From NCBI RefSeq assembly GCF_000002985.6, contig NC_003279.8, forward strand, positions 3,658,001-3,722,000: DNA of 64,000 nt. Direction: 5' to 3'. Every line of letters begins with the position of its first letter. The stretch's first letter is position 1. The DNA comes from Caenorhabditis elegans. Its lineage: Eukaryota; Nematoda; Chromadorea; Rhabditida; Rhabditidae. The notes under the pieces are model-generated. The model was not told where the DNA came from and ran no database searches. It saw nothing but the letters and a program-made list of their open reading frames with translations. Positions 24,703-36,370 of the stretch are shown here, in pieces. Position numbers and translations under genes: made by a program.

Positions 24703-25270
24703 CTTGCAACGTTTTTCGTGTTTAACTATTCAAAATTGTGGTACTTTCTACTATTCAATGTCGCTGGTATATGAATCTGACTCTGCAAAATAGAAGCTCA
24801 GTAAAAAACTTCTAGAAAAAATTAATTTTAATTTGCATGACCGACAAAACCCCAATATTCGATCAAAATTCAGAAAATTCAAAAAACTTGGGAAAACATG
24901 CAATTTGGTTCATACATTCGCGAAAAAAATAAATCTGAAATCCTGAAAAGAAATCTCATCAGAATGCTGGGTGTAGGGGGGTGAATTGAATATGCGAGAG
25001 AGAGCGGACACAGAGAAATAGACGGGACGAAAATGGTAAAAACAAAGCAAGTGTTGGTTATTATGGTCAGAAGAGAAGAGAGAAGAAAAAAGGTTATTTT
25101 TAGAATTATAACCGTACTGCATACAAAAATGTGCGAAGGAGGAGTTTTTGGAACAGAAAATTCAAACGGAAAGAAAATATGAAAAGAGATATGGTACACT
25201 ATTGAAGTTGAATTGAATTGAATCACAATCAACTTCGAAAAGGGCAGAACATGGCGAGAGAGCAATAAAT

Positions 25271-26059
25271 TTAAAGCAAATTGCAGCTCCAGTTGCTGAA
25301 GAAGCTCTTCTTCTGTGTCCCCGATCCACCGACGTTCACACGACCCGTATTCGAAACTGATCCACCGGCACGCATCTCGTTCTGCTCCATCTTGCTCTTG
25401 ATATCACGAGCCAGTGTGAAGAAAGCTTCATCAATATTCAGATTGGCCTTCGCCGACGTTTCCAGGAATTTCGTGCCGTACTCGATTGCGAGCTGCTCTC
25501 CACGGTCCCGCGACACTTCACGGCGTTCTTCAATATCACATTTGTTGCCGATGATCATCCTCTCGACATCCGAAGCCGCATGCTCTTCTATATTGCGAAT
25601 CCAGTTTTTGATGTTTTCAAATGATCGCTCGTTGGTGATATCGTACACCAGAATGATTCCCTGAAAGATAAATTAATTAAAATTTGAAATTTTGTGAAAT
25701 AAATTTTGATAAAACATGCCATAGCACCGCGGTAATAAGCCGTTGTGATAGTTCTGAATCTCTCCTGCCCGGCTGTGTCCCTGAAAAAAAATATTTATAA
25801 AATCGGATTTAATAAAAACTAGCTCACCAAATTTGAAGTTTGATTTTCTTCCCATCGAGCTCAATCGTACGGATTTTGAAGTCGATTCCAATTGTTGAAA
25901 TGAACGAGTTATTGAACGAATCATCTGAGAACCGGAACAGTACGCACGTCTTGCCGACTCCACTGTCTCCAATAAGCAAGAGCTGTAAAACGATGTTTTC
26001 TTGACATCTTGGCATGCAAAAGTTCTCACCTTAAACAAGTAGTCGTAAGTTTTTGCCAT
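25271..26059 (-). CDS. rab-8: Rab8 small GTPase
   Basis: A membrane-trafficking GTPase acting in exocytic, basolateral and ciliary transport. Four exons (26030-26059, 25982-25828, 25780-25720, 25660-25271) give 211 aa. Visible motifs: P-loop GDSGVGKT (residues 15-22), switch I/effector region [13 protein letters not shown], switch [15 protein letters not shown], Rab signature [19 protein letters not shown] and ETSAK guanine-specificity motifs, and a C-terminal CNLL prenylation box. The conserved M-G join between exons 3 and 4 requires a non-canonical GC donor (ATG then gcatgt). The start is the only ATG before the conserved KTYDYLFK. It is divergent from the SON-like gene. Confidence 0.95.
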
Positions 26060-26801
26060 TTTATTGGAGTGAGTGAGAGAAAAGCTCTGAAAATAGGAAA
26101 ACTATAGAAAAGTAACGCGAAATCGAAGAAAAACAATTAAAATAAAGTGAGATTAAAGGTGCATTGAGTTTTTGACACTGATGGGTCCCGGAGCGAAAAG
26201 TACAAAAGCCTTTCATTTTTTTAAATTGTTTAAAAACTGTAATTTTATTTGTTTTGTTTTACTGTTTTTTAAATTTTCTTTTCAATTTTAATCGAAAGTT
26301 AAAAGTAAATGAGACTTTTAAATTGAATTTTCCAAGTTTCATGACCGCAAAAAATGAAAAAAAAAAAGAAATGAACAGATGTCACGCTGTGTGTGTGTGC
26401 TCAGTTGGTTTGAGGATAGCTGGTCAATATTGAAGGGTCATGTGAAGACGTATGTAATTAGTAATTCCCACACAATGTCCGCAAAGAAAGCGACAAATGA
26501 GTGTTGAGGAATAAAATTTGGAGGAAATTTCGCAATAAAAAGATTTGTTTTCACTGAGGGAATGAATCGATTAGACAGCTCACAAAGACATCGTGGTCAC
26601 GGGCCTTTTTCAAAAATAAACTATTGGGAGGGGGCGAGGTGGTGGTATCGGTGCAGCAGGAAAACAAAACGCGCAGCGGCCACGGCCATGACGATGTAAA
26701 AACGTAAAAACGGAGCGTCGTTTGTATCCTCTTGTTTTGCAATTTGAAAAACTTTTTTTTAAACAAAAAATCACCTTTTTTCAGGTCAAAAAGTTCCAAG
26801 A
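26060..26801. promoter_or_regulatory. Divergent promoter interval, rab-8 / SON-like gene
   Basis: This 742-bp interval separates two divergently oriented start codons. It holds a gtgtgtgtgtg run near 26390 and a good acceptor (ttttttcag at about 26784) 18 bp before the SON-like ATG, probably an SL trans-splice site. No ORF here looks coding. Confidence 0.55.
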
Positions 26802-29800
26802 ATGGTCGATGGCGAGGGAATTACCCCGAAAACTTGCAGTGAAGACATCATTAAAGATCTTTTAAATGATGTGAAATCGTCGGAAAAAGTAAATTAATTT
26901 AAATTGTACTGGAAAATTTACAAATCGAATTATATAATTATAATTAATTATCATTATTTTCAGCCATTCTCAGTGGATAAACTAGCCGGATGCGATCAGA
27001 CAGATTTTGTTGGGAAAAGGCCGAAGAAGCATCACAGGCACAAGTCGAAGAAAAGCAAGAAAGTTCGAAGAAGATCCAAAACTTGGTCTAGTTCAAGAAG
27101 TCGAAGCCGGAGCCGGAGCAGAAGCCGGGGGCGTAGTCAGGAGAGGAGAAGAAGCAGAAAGAGTAGGAAAAGCAGAAGCAGGAGCCGTTTAAAGCATAGG
27201 GAAGAAAAAATTGAGAAGAAAAATCTCGAAAAAGCGCCAAAAAATGAGTAAGTTCGAAAATAAATTCGAAATAAGTATTTAAACTAATAAAAATTACTAC
27301 AGATTAATCCCGCAAGCGCCAAGTACCGAAAATGGCAAACCGAAAGAATTTAAGGAGCCGCCAAGGAAAGATGAGGCCGATGATCTACCGCTTGGCGCGG
27401 ATTTCAGCACCCCTTTAGTGAAAAAAGAGACAAAGCTGGCTATTAGCATCACTACAGTTCTGCCAAAAGCCGAGAATAAGAAAGAAGTTGAGGATGGAGA
27501 AATAGAAGAAATTGCATATGGAGATGGAGATTTTAAAGAACCAGAAGGAATCGAAAAGAATTTGGAGAATAAAAATATATGTGAAAATGGAAATCTGGAT
27601 AATTCTGAAAATGAAAAAAGTAAGGAGAAAGACAAGAACCGAAAAAAGGAGAAAACTGAAAGAAAACGGAAGCGCAGTCATTCAAGCAGTGATAGGAGAG
27701 GAAGAAGAACAAGGTGAGTCACTCCACCAAAAAAATAAAAACACCAAAACAGAATATATATAATTTTTCTTGAAATTCATCTCTTTCAGCAAGGAATCCC
27801 GTCGTCGTTCTCGTTCGAGAGACACACACCGTACTCGCCGACGATCTCCGGAAAGATCAAGAAGATCCACAGAGACTCGCAACGAGAGACCCGAGAGACC
27901 TTCCAGATGGAGAAGTCGTTCCAGAGAACGGAAAGAATATGATTCATACCGACGACGAAGATCCCGAAGTCGAGAAGTCATTGATAAGGAGAAGCTATTG
28001 GCGATTGCCAAGACGAAAAGAGCAGAAATGATGTCGAATGGCGACAGAGATAGTGCATCGATTGAGGATTTTGTTAGTGAGTATGACTCGTGTTACGGGA
28101 AAATAAAAATTCTGACAATGCGTATTTCACAACATATTTGACGCGCAAAATATCTCGAAGCGAAAGCTACAGTAATTCTTTAAATGACTACTGTAGTGCT
28201 TGTGTCGATTTACGGATGTGATTTAATGATCGATAAAATATTAAGAAAAACAGTTTTAAAAAATAACAGAATAATACGAAGAAACGGAGGAAAATGGAAT
28301 ATCATTGTCAATATTCGAAAATAAACTTTTATACATTTCGAATGTCGTTGCCGTAAATCGACACAATCGCTACAGTAGTCAGTTAAAGAATTACTGTAGT
28401 TTTCGCTGATATTTTGCGCGTCAAATATGTTGCGCGATACGCATTTTCATAATTTTTTATTCTCGGAATAATTGAGCGAGAAACACTAAAAACATCAATT
28501 TCCAGCGTACTGCAAGAAGCTTCAAAGACGACAAGAACGAGAGAAACGTCGAGAAGCTGGACACGATGTCAGTGATCATGACAGTGATAGAGAAACAGTT
28601 CGATACAAGCATCCATATGCTATGCCAAAGGAACCTATTCGCATTAATATTGTTGTATGTTCCTGGACAAAATGATCAACACCCCTGGTCCAAATTTAGG
28701 AGACTTTTCAGAGAACGGTTCAAAATTTCTACAAAAATATCCTATTTTTAAATACCAAATTATTTTGTCGAAATTTTGAAATTTCTGAAAAGTTTCCATA
28801 TGAAATTCGGCTTTTTGGAGCCATTTTGAGTATAATAGAAGCAAAAAAAAATTTAGACAAAAAAAATTGAAATTTTCAAAAACTCAAAAAAAATGCTTGA
28901 ATTTATTTTTTACAAACTGTGAAACAGTGAACAATTTATGGTCTAAAAAAACCAAAAAATCAATTTTTCGTCAAAATACCAACAAAAAAAAGTCCCCCCG
29001 GAATAGCATGTGAATTAAGATGTTTATCTTCAAAAAAGTCTCAAATTCAGAAAAAGCATAGAAAAAAAAACGAAAAAAAACAAGAAACAATGAAAAATTC
29101 AACTTTTAAAACGAGATTTTTCAATTTTAGTTGAATTCCCTATTTTTTCTTTTAAAAAATTGAAAAAGCACAGTTTTAAAGGTGGATTTTTCATTTTTTT
29201 TTTTTCGTGAATTTTGAGAACGAAATCACCTCTAAACGAAAATTTTCCAAAAAAAAAAAAAATTAAATATTTTCAGACTGCCACATCCGCCAATCTAGCT
29301 CAAAAAGCGATCACAGGCCCAGAAGAGCCAACTCAACTCGGAGCTGCCCAACTTCGTATTGTTTTCCCTGTCTCCTCTGGTGCTGTGCACAAAGAAAATG
29401 CCGAATGGGTGCCCGTCGAAAAGGAGGATGTTCCGAAAAGTTGCTCCGTTGAGCAGAAGAAGCATGTGGCTCTCACAAGTCTTGAAATTGATCGGTGTAG
29501 AGCACAGGGAATTGTAAGAAAATCGAAATATTTAGGAAAAAAAAGTTCGGAAAATTATACATTTTTACAGAATTTTGTTGATTTTGGTGATAAAAAATTA
29601 AAAAAATTTTTTTTTCAAATTTTGGAAAACGAAAATTTGCAATTTTCCCCTGAAAAAAGTCAATTTTTCAGCCTGTCGCCCCAGCACCCGTGCCGAAATT
29701 CCTCAACTCGATCTTGCCACCACCGCCGGCGCCTCCCCAGTTTCTACCGAATCCCACTGATTGTAAATTCAAGATTTTAGTTTTTTTTTTACAATTGAAA

Positions 29801-32047
29801 AATCTAAATTTTCAGCATTCCGTCCTCCAACGCCACCTCCGCTACCTTCTGTTCTTTATGTTCCGAATAAGGATCAAATGATTTTGAAAGAACCAAAAGA
29901 TATCCCGATACCAGCTCCCAGTGATATTGGAAAAGTACTGAAACAACGAACAGAAGCACAACGAAAAGTTTTGTCGACTCCCAATGATTTTGATGCTCAT
30001 CGAGCACTACGTGAAGCCAACGAACAGGTAAAGCTGGAAAAATAGTCGGAGAATATTATCCAGCCGTGAAATGTTGCGATTTCTGAGTCCCAGTCTCGTT
30101 ACGACAATTTTTGTTTGTTGAGAAATGGTGTGCGCCTTTAAAGAGTACTGTAACTTCAAAATTGTGTAGCTACAGATATCGAAAAAATTGATTTTCGATA
30201 GTTTTCCTCACGATTTTTTATCGAAAAACAATGAAAAATCTATAAAAATTTCGAAAAACTAGAAAAGGCCGAAATTACAGTACTTTGCATTGAATAAAAA
30301 AATGTCGTGTCGAGACCAGTTACCGTATTCTTATAGTTAGATCAAAAATAACACACATTTTCGCGTCTGGAAAAATAAATTTAAACAGTTTTTAAACAAA
30401 AAACCTTTAAAATAAAAAAAAATTAAGTTTTTCAAAAATTCCAAATTTTAAGATCAGTCTCTGGGCAGCGCTAAAAAGTCTTCCTGGAGAGTACACCGGT
30501 ACAACTGGCCTAAGGCTTCTGACTGCAGACGAGCTACAGCCTCAAAATCCAAAATATCACGCATGGGTGAAAAAGGTATGTGTGGTCTCGGAAAATTGTA
30601 TTAAATTATCTCAAAAATCGGCACATTCTGCCGATTTTCATTTTGTGAAAAATGTGGCAATTTTTGTTTTTGAAATTGCCGCTTTTTTCACAATTTTGAA
30701 GAATTTCGGTTACGAAAATTCTGAGAGCTAAATAGAAAATTGAATCCAGAATTCTCGTAACTAATATTGCCCAGACGCGAAATTTCACGATTTTTGGGCC
30801 AAAAATACGGTACCTGGTCTCGCTACGACAAATTTTTGTTGATTTCAAATGGGTATGTGCCTTTAAGGAGTACTGTAATTTTAAACTGCGGAATTTTCAT
30901 CGAATTTTTATTGTTTTCTTTACGATTTTTTAATCGAAAAACTATGCAAAATCTAGAAAATTCCACGGCAACGAAATTTTGAAACTACAGTACTCTTTAA
31001 AGGCACACACATTTGTACATCTAACAAAAATTTGTCGTGGATTACTGTAATTTCAATTTTGGAAATTTCGTTGGTTTTCGCAGTTTTCATAGAAATGAAC
31101 GGTAGAAAAACTGCTGAAAATCAAAAAAAAAACCCCCAAAAAGTGAAATTACAGTACTCCTTAAAGGCGCATGCCTTTTCGAAATTAACAAAATTTTGTC
31201 GTGGCGAGACCTAACGCAAAAATCGTAAAATTTCGCGTATGAGTAATATACCTAAAGCAGAATGTGTCGATTTCTATCTACATCATCATCAATCCCTCCT
31301 ACACCTTCGGAACCATCAATCGATTCATAACGTCAGCTGCAGTCTCCTAGAGAAGTCGTAAGTCGCATGTAAAACTGATTTCTTTCCTTTTTTTTTTTTT
31401 GAAAGGACCAGAAATCAGTTCTGCAGCGACTTTTTCCTTGTATTTTTATTTTTTCGAATAGCAACTCCATTAGTTCCCAAATTAATTTAAAAATTTCATA
31501 ATCTTTCCTTTTCAGGACCAATTCAGAAATGCTGCACCAGCGACCGGCGGAATCGGAAGATTGATGCTGGAAAAGATGGGATGGCGTCCTGGAGAGGGTC
31601 TGGGAAAGGATGCGACTGGAAATTTGGAGCCGCTGATGCTTGATGTGAAGAGTGATCGAAAAGGATTAATCGCTGAGGAGGAGATGAGCATCAAGCAGAG
31701 AAATAAGATAAATGCACAGAATAATGTTCCAGTTGATTTATCGAGTTGGTTTTTTTCAAAACTCAAAATCTTTTCAAATTTTTTTTATATTTTCAGACAA
31801 AAATCCAATCTCCCTAATAATGGAACTTTGCGCTAAACGTCGCTGGAATCCCCCGTCATTCAGTTGTGAAGAATCCGGTGCTGATCACTTGAAGATGTTC
31901 GTCTGGACTATAGTCATCAATGATGTAGAATACCGTCCAATGTGTGGCTCAAAGCAAAAGAAGGAAGGAAAAGCCGTCGCTGCTCAGGTGGCTCTTCAGT
32001 CGCTAGGCGTACTTCCAATGGATCCGAATCTCCCAGTTTACATGTAG
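26802..32047 (+). CDS. SON orthologue: RS-rich, G-patch and double-stranded-RNA-binding splicing cofactor
   Basis: Probable nuclear-speckle pre-mRNA splicing cofactor. Eleven exons (26802-26888, 26964-27247, 27303-27713, 27790-28076, 28506-28654, 29277-29513, 29672-29762, 29816-30027, 30453-30575, 31516-31744, 31797-32047) sum to 2361 nt and 786 aa, all in phase. In order: acidic start, basic Arg/Ser repeats (SRSRSRSRGRSQ and more) over about residues 60-120 and again about 260-330, a Glu/Lys-rich stretch, a Pro-rich segment (ILPPPPAPPQFLPNP), a G-patch at about 637-680 (MGWRPGEGLGK), and a C-terminal dsRBD (MELCAKRRWNPPSF ... GKAVAAQVALQSLG). This domain order and the G-patch/dsRBD sequence match human SON as I remember it. 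Large introns carry palindromic repeats. I do not recall a confirmed gene symbol. Confidence 0.9.
28105..28462. repeat. Inverted-repeat element inside a SON-like intron
   Basis: A full copy of the gcgcaacatatttgacgcgc palindrome occupies nearly the whole intron 28077-28505. Its arms run from attctgacaatgcg to gcattttcataat. The gene's splice sites lie just outside it. Confidence 0.85.
30085..31235. repeat. Cluster of TTTAAA palindromic repeat arms in two SON-like introns
   Basis: Arms with gcgcctttaaagagtactgtaa or the reverse complement, paired with ggtctcgctacgac or gtcgtggcgagacc, occur at about 30085-30330 (one inverted pair), 30800-30890, 30985-31050 and 31140-31215. This fills most of the non-coding sequence between exons 8, 9 and 10. 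Confidence 0.8.
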
Positions 32048-32180
32048 AATATAATCTCAATTCATCAGTTCATCATCATTGTTGTGTTTTCTCGTCTTTT
32101 CAATTGTCTAATAACAATCAATTAATTCTAAAAATTAAAGTATCCCCAGTCATTCAAATTTATTGTCAAATCAAAGAATC

Positions 32181-35100
32181 TCAAATTCCCGCCGTAGTTG
32201 TTGTTGTAGTCGTACGTGTCGTCGTCGTCTCAGAAGCTTCAGAAATCGATTTCTCCAATGTTTCCGAATCCTGCGATGTTTCAAGATTTTCAAAACCCTA
32301 AAATTCATTTTTAAAAAATCATTGAACATAGTAAAAATAGTTATTTTTAATACCTCTCTCTTCGGTTTGGTTGCCAGGTAATTGACAAGCTTCACAAACT
32401 GAGGCCTATGTGAAGCCACGTATTGTTCAGTCTCCCACATCACTTGCATCACCTTTTCCAAATCAATTTCATCCAGAGAAATGCCTTGCGACAAGTGAGG
32501 CGAGAATCTTAAATTATATTATCCATTTTGTGATTTTTAGACCAGAAGAACGGTGCCGGGTCTCGACACGACAAATTTTTCAGATGTAAAACGGTGTGCA
32601 CCTTTTAAGATTACTGTAATTTATTTTGGAAATTTCATTGATTTCCTTCCTTCCAACATTATTTTATTTAAAACTTTAAAAAATCAATGAAATTTCCAAA
32701 ATGAAATTACAGTACTCTTTAAAGGCGCACACCTTTTTTTTTTCATTAAACAAAAATTTTCGTTTCGAGACCTGGCACTGCATTTTTTGTTCAGAAATCG
32801 CAAAATTTGGTAATACCTAAAATAAGGTGCGTTGATCGAATGACACCATTCTCTTGCATATCTCACTGGCTGACCATTCGAAGCAGTACACTGAAATTAA
32901 TAATTAGGAAATATACATTATAAATCCAAAATTTGAATTCAAACCTCTTTCACAAGAACATGCAACAAATTCCGAGTGCTTGCAAATGCTTTATAGCAAG
33001 ATTTGGCAAATTGGATCGGGTTTTTCTGAAAAAAAGTAATACAATTTCCCATTAAAAAAGTATCGGTCTTTAACTCTTCAACTTTGTTATTTTGACATTT
33101 TAGATTTTTTTTCCAAAGTTCGTCAACTATTATGTTTTAAATTTAATTTAAAACCAGCTGAAAAAAAAATGTGCGGCGCTCTTGCAAATTTCTCGTAAAA
33201 GGACGTGTAAAAGGGCGTACTAACCGCATGCGCCACAATCAAATCGATTCCATCAATCTTTTCCGTTGGAAATACTCCTGTTCCAAGTGAAATGACACAT
33301 CCAATCTTCCAGTTTCCACGGTTTTCTCGTTCAGATGAGCTTTTCGCAAACGATTTTTCAAGTTTATTCGTGAGGAAGAAATCAGAGATCAGTGCAAGCG
33401 TCGGATTGTTCGCAATCAAACCACCATCAGAAAGCCCATTGAATGACTCGAAGAAGTATGGAGCCGCGCTGAAAATTTTTTTTTTATATTTCAAAAAAAA
33501 CTAGAGTCGTACGTTGTGCATCTCAGAGTCTTCCACAGCTCAACCTTCGTTGGATCCAGGAACTTATAGTGTTCACACGCTTCCTCTGGCATTTCTGGAC
33601 GATAGGATCGGAAGAGGAGAAGTTGAGGTGGAACCATTCGAGTATCAGCTACAGTAACAATTGCTCGGTGTCTTTTGATACTCGACATTTTCGAATCTTC
33701 CCAAGTTGTGACGTGGCGGGCGATGTACTCCATACCGTTTGAACTATATTTTGGAACGGCTTTGTCAGCTCCACGGATGAAAACTCGATCACGCATATCT
33801 AGAAGTAGCTTTCGGGTTTCTTCAATGTTTCGATCTGAATTTAAAATAAGGTGATATGTAGGCACGTAGGCAAAAAGGCACAGTAGCCTTATTGCCTTCC
33901 AAGTTTTCTGAAACTCGTACTCAAAGGCGCTTTCGGATGGGTCTCGCCGCGATAAAAAGTTAACAAAGTTTAATTATTACGGAGACACTAAATTCTGATA
34001 ATGCGTATTGCGCAATATACTTGACGAGCAAATATCTCGTAGCGAAAACTACAGTAATTTTTTACATTACTACTGTAACGCTGGTGTCTTTGCTTTCTCG
34101 TTTTTTTAAATTATTTTACCGTAAATCGACACCAGCTCGTAGTAAAGAGGTACTGTAGTTTTCGCTAAGAGATATTTGCTCGTCAAATATATTGCATAGT
34201 ACGCATTCTCGGATTTTAGTTTTCCCGTAATAGTAAAAAGCGACAGCCAAAAAGATAACTACTACCATAAATTTTTTTCGTGGCGAGACCCAAATCGATG
34301 TTCCTTCTAGTACGAGTTTTAGAAAATATCAAAACTACGATATCTCAGTAGTTTAAAAACTATCAAACCCAACTGTTAGTTGATAAAAGAAGAGTGATAA
34401 CACCTCCACAACTGGTTCCAGCAATATCATCAAGCTTCTCGACGAGCTTTCCACCGAGCAAATAATCAATATGAATGAGCATTTGTATCGTGATAACAGC
34501 TCGAATTCCGCCTCCGTCAAGTGCCAAAAGAACTCGTTCTTCAGGTTTCCACTGCTTCTTCTCACTTGCCAACACATTATTGTACTCACTATCCACGTCT
34601 ACAAACGCACCCGGTGATGGACTTGGCGGATTATCGAGACTTTTGAAATCTTCACTGATTCTGGAAATATTATATATTAACATTGGGAACTGCAGCTCTA
34701 CCGTAATCTTGTTCAAAATTACGGCGGGTTACCGTAGGTCATATGGTCATATGAGTACGCGGAAAAAATCGCTTTTTAAAATCAAATTGCAAGCGCGCTC
34801 CACGGCTAAATCAACATCCTCCGCCTCTAAACGGTGAGTCTCGATAGGATTCATCCGTTTGGCATACAACAGTAAAAAATGAAGCAAAAAAAAGAGAAAA
34901 CATTTGAATTTCTAGTTTTGCCGCCAATACCTAACGAGACCCATCATCTTGAGGCGAACCGTTTTGACCTCTCGCTGGAGCGCGTTTGCCTCGGGGCCCA
35001 TTTTTCTGCGACCACATAAAAAGCCTTCGAGAAAAAAAATCACTTTTTATCCGTACACAACTCCGTGGACGTCAGTCCATTGTTATTCTTGATTTTCCAT

Positions 35101-36014
35101 ATTTGACACGGAGCACACAGCACGACAAGCATTCGCACGATTTTTTGTTGATTATTCTAAAGTTATTATTTTGTTGCAAAAAACCATTAAATCAGTTTCC
35201 AAACCATAACAGCCACATGCATGGCAGTGTTTCCAGTTTCATCAGTCATTCTGAGATCGATGTGATGAATATACAACTGAAAAGAGTTATGTTAAATCCG
35301 CGAAAAATTATTTGAAAAAGCTAACTTTGTAAAGAAGATCAGTATTTCCATATCGAGCAGCATTCATCAAGGCTTCCAAGTGATTACAGACATTCTGAAT
35401 TTAGGAATTTTTATTTTATTTTCCATCGCAAAAACAAATTCTGAAAATTTTCGATTTTTCACACATAAAATCACTGCCTTGAGTCCTGCCACGAATACAA
35501 TTATTCAGCTACCGTACCCATGTGTACGGATCTCGGCACGATAAACGATAATTTGTTCTTATAAGCAAAGAGTGTGTGCACCTTTAAAGAGTACTGTAAT
35601 TTGTATTCGGTGTTCGAACATGTCGCAGCAACAAAAGTACGCCTCAGACTACAGTACCTTTTTAAAGGCTCACACCCTTTCCAATTTAATAAAACATTTC
35701 GTGTCGAGACCATCCATCCACCGTATTTTTTGATTCAAAATTCGCAAATTGATAACTTGCCAGAAAAGGACGAAAAAACAACGAATTCTTTACCGTAACC
35801 TTTTAAAGGCGCACACCTCGCTTCTACAGTACCGGGAGATCAAAAATCGTAAATTCTGCAGCCAAGTAATTACCGAAAGATCATAATCGAATGCCATGTG
35901 ATCAGCTCGTGCCCGATCCTTTGAGTTTTGTCGTTTCCCACGATCGTTGCTCTTCGATCGATAGCGAAACATCACTTTTCTCCCCAAATTCGACAATGAT
36001 CTCTCTCGCGGCAT
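32181..36014 (-). CDS. Calcium-independent phospholipase A2 (patatin-like, ankyrin)
   Basis: A cytosolic lipid hydrolase of the iPLA2 (PNPLA) type that releases fatty acids from phospholipids. Eleven exons (35874-36014, 35326-35394, 35205-35276, 35044-35156, 34374-34660, 33513-33834, 33225-33468, 32945-33025, 32817-32890, 32354-32507, 32181-32297) sum to 1674 nt and 557 aa. In order: a basic leader (MPRERSLSNLGRK), two degenerate ankyrin-like repeats at about 48-130, then the patatin domain with the DGGGIR oxyanion loop (about 180-185), the GTSCG nucleophile elbow (Ser about 215) and the SDGGL catalytic Asp (about 349). The C-terminal block ETEQYVASHRPQF matches iPLA2, followed by a Thr-rich tail. 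The dyad is intact, so it should be active. It starts 357 bp downstream of the msh-2 stop on the same strand. It belongs to the worm ipla set; I am not sure which member. Confidence 0.9.
32540..32800. repeat. TTTAAA palindromic repeat in a phospholipase intron
   Basis: Inverted arms beginning ggtctcgacacgac and ending with the reverse complement, with aaattacagtactctttaaaggc near the centre. It fills the intron 32508-32816. Confidence 0.8.
33978..34232. repeat. gcgcaacatatttgacgcgc-type inverted repeat in a phospholipase intron
   Basis: Arms run from attacggagacactaaattc to the matching cccgtaat end, with diverged gacgagcaaatatctcg blocks. It lies in the intron 33835-34373. Confidence 0.8.
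34790..34990. repeat. Inverted-repeat element of the ggtctcgataggaattggcgg family
   Basis: The left arm has cctctaaacggtgagtctcgatag and the right arm has gccgccaatacctaacgagacc, ending in ctggagcgcg. The same arm pair recurs at 47575-47965 and, interrupted, at 49180-49650. It lies in a phospholipase intron. Confidence 0.7.
35510..35850. repeat. TTTAAA palindromic repeat plus a partial copy
   Basis: An inverted pair at about 35515-35715 (ggatctcggcacgat ... tttaaagagtactgtaa ... reverse arm ... cgtgtcgagacc) is followed by a short partial arm at about 35795-35840. Both lie in the first phospholipase intron. Confidence 0.75.
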
Positions 36015-36370
36015 TTTAAAATGAGGCTATTCAAATGTTTCATAGGGTTGAAGGGTTTTTCACGTTTTTATTTCATTTTTTTTTAATTTTCGGACCACGG
36101 TAATATAATAATAATTTATTACGCTCGCTGGGAGACGTGAAGGAATACAGAATACAAAAGTTATCATTGTTCGCTTGAACTAGAATTAGTGCAGTCGGGC
36201 AATTGTTTCCTTTCCATTAGAATTTTGCCCTTGTCCTTGCGTTGTTCTTGCGTAGACTCCCCCATAGTGGGCGAGCGATTCCCGAGTGAAAATATATATT
36301 CTAATAATAGGTTTATTCACAATTTAAAACAAAATACGTGAATTGTAGGAAGATAAAATATGAAATTGAG
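36015..36370. other. Gap between msh-2 stop and phospholipase start
   Basis: A 356-bp same-strand gap. On the minus strand it is T/A-rich and could hold the msh-2 3' end and the downstream promoter. It is longer than the ~100-bp spacing usual for worm operons, so an operon is possible but not indicated. Confidence 0.4.

Noticed and set aside
36015..36370. msh-2 and phospholipase as an operon
   Set aside because: The 356-bp gap is much longer than usual worm operon spacing and I cannot see an SL2-type signal; left as unproven.
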